Source: DASZZV01 sp035544835 (GTDB taxonomy: Bacteria > Acidobacteriota > Thermoanaerobaculia > Gp7-AA8). Taken from it: 10,173 nt of DNA. Positions 6,494 through 10,173 of this stretch are shown here, piece after piece. Position numbers and translations under genes: made by a program. The notes below the pieces were generated by a model that saw only the letters and a program-made list of their open reading frames with translations, searched no databases and was not told the origin of the DNA. Location: the NCBI GenBank assembly GCA_035544835.1, contig DASZZV010000404.1, positions 1 through 10,173 on the forward strand, in the 5' to 3' direction. Within the stretch, counting starts at the first letter, position 1. Every line of letters begins with the position of its first letter.

Positions 6494-6528
6494 AAATCAG
6501 AAACCCCCGATACGCGTCGCGTAAGGGG
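6494..6528 (-). terminator. Candidate intrinsic terminator of the recombinase gene
   Basis: Read on the minus strand, CCCC (6528-6525), one unpaired T, TACGC (6523-6519), loop GAC, GCGTA (6515-6511), two unpaired bases and GGGG (6508-6505) form a stem of 9 pairs with a small internal bulge. It is followed by GTTTCTGATTT, a T-rich but interrupted tail. It sits 37 bp after the recombinase stop and before the two unknown genes, where a terminator is expected. Confidence 0.5.
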
Positions 6529-6541
6529 CCGCCGATGCCGG

Positions 6542-6559
6542 GCGATTCGGGAGAATCGC
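6542..6559. other. Perfect 7-bp hairpin next to the recombinase stop codon
   Basis: GCGATTC (6542-6548) and GAATCGC (6553-6559) are perfect inverted repeats around the 4-nt loop GGGA. The hairpin begins 5 bp after the recombinase TAG (6567-6565), with no T-run after it on the minus strand. It may stabilise the 3' end of the mRNA, or be a protein-binding or recombination dyad; the sequence does not decide. Confidence 0.4.
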
Positions 6560-6564
6560 GGGTC

Positions 6565-7548
6565 CTAGCTCTTTTTTCGGATGACCAGGCGCGCTGAGGA
6601 ATCGAGGGTGATCTTGTCGCGCTGATTCATCGGCGACGGTGTTCGCCGGCTCTTCACCGGCGAAAAGCGGGTGTAGACCTGAGTGGAGAGGATCGAGGCA
6701 TGCCCGAGGATCTCCTGGACGTCGCGAATATCGGCACCGCCGTTGATCATCATGGCGGCCATGGTGTGGCGCAGTGCATGGGGGGTAACGTGACGCTTGA
6801 TGTCGGCGCTACGTACATGCTTCTTGAAGATGTTCTCGATGGAGTAAATCGTGAGACGCGTTCCGGAACGGCCAACGAATAGAGCCGTGTTCTCGACGCC
6901 GCGTTCGCCGCGGAGAGCCATGTAGTCGGACAGCGTATTCAGAACGATGTCCGATGTCAGATCGATGTAGCGGCCACGGGTTGCGCGGCCTGTGATCTTG
7001 AGGCGGCGGTTCGGCTTATCGACATCGCTGACGTCGAGGGCGACCAGCTCGCCGATGCGGATACCGGTCGAGAACAGAAGCTCGATGATCACGTTGTCGC
7101 GAACGGCGCAGAAATAACGGTTCCGAGCGCCAGCTGACTGCTCCTGAAGCACAGCCAGTTCCTTCATCTGCCGCTTGGGAGCAGAGAGTAAGGATTTGAT
7201 CTCCTTCATCGACAGAACATTCGGGACGCGGACCTCGACAGGCTGCTTGATCTTGAGCCGGCGAGCGGGTGATTCGGAGACGATTCCGTGGTCCTCGAGA
7301 TAGCGGAAGAAGACTTTGAGAGCCGCGACCTTTCGGCGAATGGAGGTATCGCGATAAGACCCAGTCCCGAGTTTGCTGATGTACTCTTCCAGATCAGTCT
7401 CAGTAACGCTGACCATCTCGTCGCGGCTCAGATGAACCTTGAACTGAACGAGATCGGATTCGTAGGCGCGCAGAGTCCGGTCGGACAGATTACGCACACT
7501 CTGACCGTGCTGTAGAAAACTGGCTATAGCTTGCTGAACATTCATCAT
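6565..7548 (-). CDS. Tyrosine recombinase (XerC/XerD-like integrase)
   Basis: A 327-residue site-specific recombinase. The N-terminal core-binding (SAM-like) domain spans about 5-90 (FLQHGQSVRNLSDRTLRAYE). The catalytic domain runs from about 110 to 295 with Arg164 (TGIRIGEL), His257 and Arg260 (PHALRHT), His283 (LGHAS) and the nucleophile Tyr292 (VYTRFS). The beta-hairpin lysine, the K of the GKGNKER motif in Xer proteins, is replaced by Arg188 (TGRATRGR); nearby Lys184 or Arg191 might serve. A basic C-terminal tail of about 30 residues (SRRTPSPMNQRDK to IRKKS) extends past the usual Xer end. ATG 7548, followed by a second ATG, has only a weak GAGAG upstream. A promoter lies just upstream and a hairpin downstream, so it is a single-gene unit. 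Length and motifs fit a Xer-like or small-element integrase rather than a large phage integrase. No flanking attachment repeats or tRNA were found. Confidence 0.92.
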   Translation of the reverse strand: MMNVQQAIASFLQHGQSVRNLSDRTLRAYESDLVQFKVHLSRDEMVSVTETDLEEYISKLGTGSYRDTSIRRKVAALKVFFRYLEDHGIVSESPARRLKIKQPVEVRVPNVLSMKEIKSLLSAPKRQMKELAVLQEQSAGARNRYFCAVRDNVIIELLFSTGIRIGELVALDVSDVDKPNRRLKITGRATRGRYIDLTSDIVLNTLSDYMALRGERGVENTALFVGRSGTRLTIYSIENIFKKHVRSADIKRHVTPHALRHTMAAMMINGGADIRDVQEILGHASILSTQVYTRFSPVKSRRTPSPMNQRDKITLDSSARLVIRKKS

Positions 7549-7582
7549 AAATCGACTCTCGCTATTATGTTGGACTGATAGC

Positions 7583-7610
7583 AGTTTACGATTCTAATAA
7601 GTTTTGTCAA
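7583..7610 (-). promoter_or_regulatory. Candidate sigma-70 promoter of the recombinase gene
   Basis: On the minus strand a perfect -35 TTGACA (7610-7605) is followed after 16 nt by TAAACT (7588-7583), which matches 4 of 6 bases of TATAAT. Transcription would start near 7576, giving a leader of about 28 nt before ATG 7548. The 109-bp gap between the divergent recombinase and acetyltransferase genes is strikingly AT-rich for this window. No equally good promoter was seen for the plus-strand genes. Confidence 0.55.
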
Positions 7611-7657
7611 GAAAAGGAATTATTTGAGATGGCCATAGCAACCGGGCGCTGCACCAG

Positions 7658-8029
7658 ATGAAGGGACAGCGACTCTTCGTCCGGCCCGCCACGCCGGACG
7701 ACGACATAATCGTCCGCGAGCTCTGGGCCACCTCGGATACCCGACCTCAGCAAGGCACCGAGACGCTACTCGGCAAGCTTGCCGGGTCCTGTGTCGCAGC
7801 CCTCAACTTCGACCTCAGCGACGACGCGATCGTGCTGCGTGATCTCGTCGTGGCGCCGGAGTTGCGTAAGAAGCGCGTCGGCTCGGGGATGCTCATCGAG
7901 CTTGCCCGGCTTGGCCGCTCGCTCGGAAAGATCAGGATCGTGACCCATCTGACGAGCTGCCCTTTTTTTCTGAAAACTGGATTCACTGATGAAGGCGGCC
8001 TGTTACAGAGGTCGATTGAAGGGGAGTGA
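7658..8029 (+). CDS. GNAT-type N-acetyltransferase, short
   Basis: A 123-residue cytosolic protein with the GNAT fold pattern: an N-terminal strand RLFVRPATPDD (5-15), and the central strand and acetyl-CoA loop IVLRDLVVAPELRKKRVGSG (58-77). The pyrophosphate-binding motif is KRVGSG (72-77), followed by helix MLIELARLGRSLG. The last element, CPFFLKTGF (101-109), is the usual motif B in which a residue before a Gly-Phe turn closes the site. The protein is on the short side for GNAT enzymes and the region between the first strand and motif A is reduced. The acceptor is unknown; an amine, a protein N-terminus or a small molecule are all possible. ATG 7658 is used as it precedes the first strand directly, though its Shine-Dalgarno is weak. 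Seven T at 7963-7969 encode the two Phe of motif B. It lies 4 bp before the transglycosylase gene and is probably in its operon. Confidence 0.8.
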   Translation: MKGQRLFVRPATPDDDIIVRELWATSDTRPQQGTETLLGKLAGSCVAALNFDLSDDAIVLRDLVVAPELRKKRVGSGMLIELARLGRSLGKIRIVTHLTSCPFFLKTGFTDEGGLLQRSIEGE

Positions 8030-8033
8030 CGGG

Positions 8034-10173
8034 ATGGCGGTGCATAGACTTTCGACGATATGGATAGCGGGCCTCATGGTTCTGGCGTTCGGATGTGGCT
8101 CTCCCACCGGACGAATGCCTCACCCCGTCGCCACGCCGCCACCGGCACCCTTGCCAACGACTCTGGAGGGAGCACGCGCCGAGCTGAAAGCAGGTCACGC
8201 GTCTCGTTACGAACAGGCCCTTCGACGCTTCACGACGTCGTCCGATGCCGCACTGAGACTTCACGCCGATATTCTGCTGGGACAATTCCTTCGCGACCAG
8301 AAACGCTACGACGAGGCCATCGATTCATTTCGTCGCGCCGCGGTCGAAGCCCCGCAACTCAACCCGTTCCTTCTCCTGAAGATCGTGGAGCTGCAACGGA
8401 CCAAAGGCGACATCCCGGCGGCCATCCAGGCAGCGGTTTCGTTGATCACGACCTATCCCGGCAGCCCGGCATCGACCGACGCTCGGCTGCTCCTTCCCGC
8501 GCTGTACGCTGATGTTAAGGACGCAGCCAACGTGACGCGCACCGCCGCCGAACTGGTCGCCATCCCCCTGGACGAGCTCACCGAGCAGCGCTTCGTGGAA
8601 ACAGCTGACGCAATCACAAAGGGCGCCTTCCCGGACGTCGCCAACGGCATTCGCATGCGCCTGCTCCGGGAGTACGCCCAGGGCCGCTACACCGAGAAGA
8701 TCTACGGACAGCTGGCGAAAAGTTCCCTTTCACCCTTAGATTCCATGTCCTACGCCGACCTGATGAAGACCGCCGAACGCCTCGGCAGAGTCAATCGCTA
8801 CGATCAGGCTCTGGACCTGCTGGATCGGATTTCCCGCCGGTTCCCTGAGGAGTCGACGGCCGCGGAGTACCGGTTCCTCAAGGTAACCTCGCTTTTCAAC
8901 TCGCGACATTACGAAGACGTGGTTCAGATTCAGCCCGTCGAGGACGAACCCTATTACGTAGCGACGCAGATGCTTCGCGCGCGCGCCTACTGGCGAACCA
9001 GCCGAAGCCCCGAGTTCCTGCAGATCATGACCGGCCTCCTCCGCGATTACCCCGAATCGAAAGAGGCAGCCCAGGTGGAGCTGCAGCTCGCTAAGTACTA
9101 CATGACGGATGAGAATGACCCCGCGAAGTCCGCGGATTATTTTCAGCAGGCTCTCAGCGGCACAGGGGCCGGCGACAACGGCGAGAACCTCTGGAGTCTG
9201 GCCTGGCTCTACGTGTCGAGTGGGCAGGATGAGAAAGCGCTCACCACGATGGCTCGATACATCGAGTCGTATCCGGATGCTGATTACACCAGCAACGCCC
9301 TCTTCTGGTCCGCCAAAGTCTACGAAAGGATGGGGCGTACCGCCGAGCGCGACGCTCAATTCAAGCGCCTCGTCACCACCTATCCCTACAGTTACTACAG
9401 CTACCGGGCCTACAGCCATTTCAATCCACGGGCGAGAGAGATCGCCGCCTCACCCACACCGCCAAACGAGATTGCCAGCGGCTATGTCTTTCCACAGCTG
9501 ACGATCACCGACCCTGAGCTCAACAGCAGATTCGAGGTTGTCCGCCAGCTTGAGTCGGTGGAACTGCTCCCCGAAGCCACCCGGGAATTGAAAGGCATCG
9601 TCGGCTCGCGCCCGGAAGATCTCGCCGCCGCGTATGCACTCGCCGACTACTACTCGCGAACGGGCGAGTCGCTCAAGGCCATCGGCATTCTCCAGTCGCG
9701 TTTCAGGAATTTCGTACGCCACGGTGGCACAGGAATCCCGACCCGCTTCTGGGAGCTCCTCTTTCCGCGACCGCACTGGGACATCATGCAGGACGCGGCC
9801 ATGAAGGCCGGGATCGACGTCTGGTATCTGCCGGCCATCATCCGGCAGGAGAGCGGGTTCGAGCCAACCATCGTGTCCAACGCCGGCGCTGTCGGAATCA
9901 TGCAGATCATGCCGGCCGAGGCGACCCGAATCGCCACCCAGGCGGGATTGGCAGCGGCCGTGACCCGCGACGATCTTTTCGACGTCGACCGCAATATTCA
10001 CGTCGGCGCGGCCGAGTTCGCGCAGAAGCTCGCAGCAGTCGGTGGGAACCCGACGTATGCCATCGCCGCTTACAACGCCGGTGAGGACGCCGTGAAACGC
10101 TGGCTGGGAACGGCTCCGCCCGCAGATCTCGACGTTTTCATTGAATCGATTCCCTTCAACGAGACCCGTTTGT
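8034..10173 (+). CDS. Soluble lytic transglycosylase (Slt70-like), partial at right edge
   Basis: The gene starts at ATG 8034 with GGGGAG at 8021-8026, and stays open for 713 codons to the window end, so the C-terminus is missing. It should cleave the glycan strand of peptidoglycan, forming 1,6-anhydromuramoyl ends, in the periplasm. A likely lipoprotein signal ends at Cys21 (VLAFGC, an imperfect lipobox). Residues from about 45 to 560 are helical TPR-like repeats, such as RYDEAIDSFRRAAVEAP, RYDQALDLLDRISRRFP and DEKALTTMARYIESYPDADY. The SLT domain follows, with catalytic Glu606 in RQESGF, then SNAGAVGIMQIMP (about 615-627) and AYNAG (679-683), all classical for GH23 family 1. It is larger than E. 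coli Slt70, through more repeats. It is preceded by the acetyltransferase gene at 4 bp. Whether Cys21 is truly lipidated cannot be judged; a plain signal peptide is the alternative. Confidence 0.93.
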   Translation, partial: MAVHRLSTIWIAGLMVLAFGCGSPTGRMPHPVATPPPAPLPTTLEGARAELKAGHASRYEQALRRFTTSSDAALRLHADILLGQFLRDQKRYDEAIDSFRRAAVEAPQLNPFLLLKIVELQRTKGDIPAAIQAAVSLITTYPGSPASTDARLLLPALYADVKDAANVTRTAAELVAIPLDELTEQRFVETADAITKGAFPDVANGIRMRLLREYAQGRYTEKIYGQLAKSSLSPLDSMSYADLMKTAERLGRVNRYDQALDLLDRISRRFPEESTAAEYRFLKVTSLFNSRHYEDVVQIQPVEDEPYYVATQMLRARAYWRTSRSPEFLQIMTGLLRDYPESKEAAQVELQLAKYYMTDENDPAKSADYFQQALSGTGAGDNGENLWSLAWLYVSSGQDEKALTTMARYIESYPDADYTSNALFWSAKVYERMGRTAERDAQFKRLVTTYPYSYYSYRAYSHFNPRAREIAASPTPPNEIASGYVFPQLTITDPELNSRFEVVRQLESVELLPEATRELKGIVGSRPEDLAAAYALADYYSRTGESLKAIGILQSRFRNFVRHGGTGIPTRFWELLFPRPHWDIMQDAAMKAGIDVWYLPAIIRQESGFEPTIVSNAGAVGIMQIMPAEATRIATQAGLAAAVTRDDLFDVDRNIHVGAAEFAQKLAAVGGNPTYAIAAYNAGEDAVKRWLGTAPPADLDVFIESIPFNETRL

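Noticed and set aside
5410..7657. Complete integrative element bounded by attachment repeats
   Set aside because: No flanking direct repeats, tRNA gene or other mobility genes were found by eye, so no boundaries can be claimed.
8736..9419. Minus-strand frame of 227 codons opposite the lytic transglycosylase gene
   Set aside because: The plus-strand frame encodes TPR repeats leading into an intact SLT domain, so the antisense frame is a codon-bias shadow.

Overview
The window is a G+C-rich stretch of a bacterial chromosome holding eleven likely protein genes; the last one runs off the right edge. No rRNA, tRNA or CRISPR array was seen. The cell is probably diderm: there is a Slt-type lytic transglycosylase with a likely lipoprotein signal, and a secreted S9 peptidase. 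The mix of genes, and a dispersed intergenic repeat at the left edge that I recall from many environmental genomes, suggest Acidobacteriota or a related soil or sediment phylum. That placement is inference; the sequence does not prove it.

Left part (1-1941): repeat-like sequence, then two minus-strand genes, ribD (riboflavin synthesis) followed by a DUF4230 membrane-anchored protein 40 bp downstream. Middle left (1983-3069): diverging from ribD by 41 bp lies a guanyl-specific ribonuclease of the RNase Sa/barnase family, translationally coupled (TGATG overlap, Shine-Dalgarno inside the ribonuclease gene) to a barstar-family inhibitor. A 51-residue two-helix membrane protein of the lmo0937/DUF5670 type follows. 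Centre (3250-5241): a complete secreted S9 serine peptidase with a propeller and an intact Ser-Asp-His triad.

Right centre (5410-7548): a visibly AT-richer minus-strand block. It holds a tyrosine recombinase, with its own strong-looking promoter and a terminator-like hairpin, and then two coupled unrecognised genes, one small and cytosolic, one exported. This block looks like the most recently acquired or most variable part. Right (7658-10173): a short GNAT-type acetyltransferase followed 4 bp later by a large TPR-rich soluble lytic transglycosylase homologue.

The two points most worth following are the RNase Sa/barstar pair, which is cysteine-free, has a membrane signal or anchor and shows interface substitutions, and the recombinase-linked pair of unknown genes.
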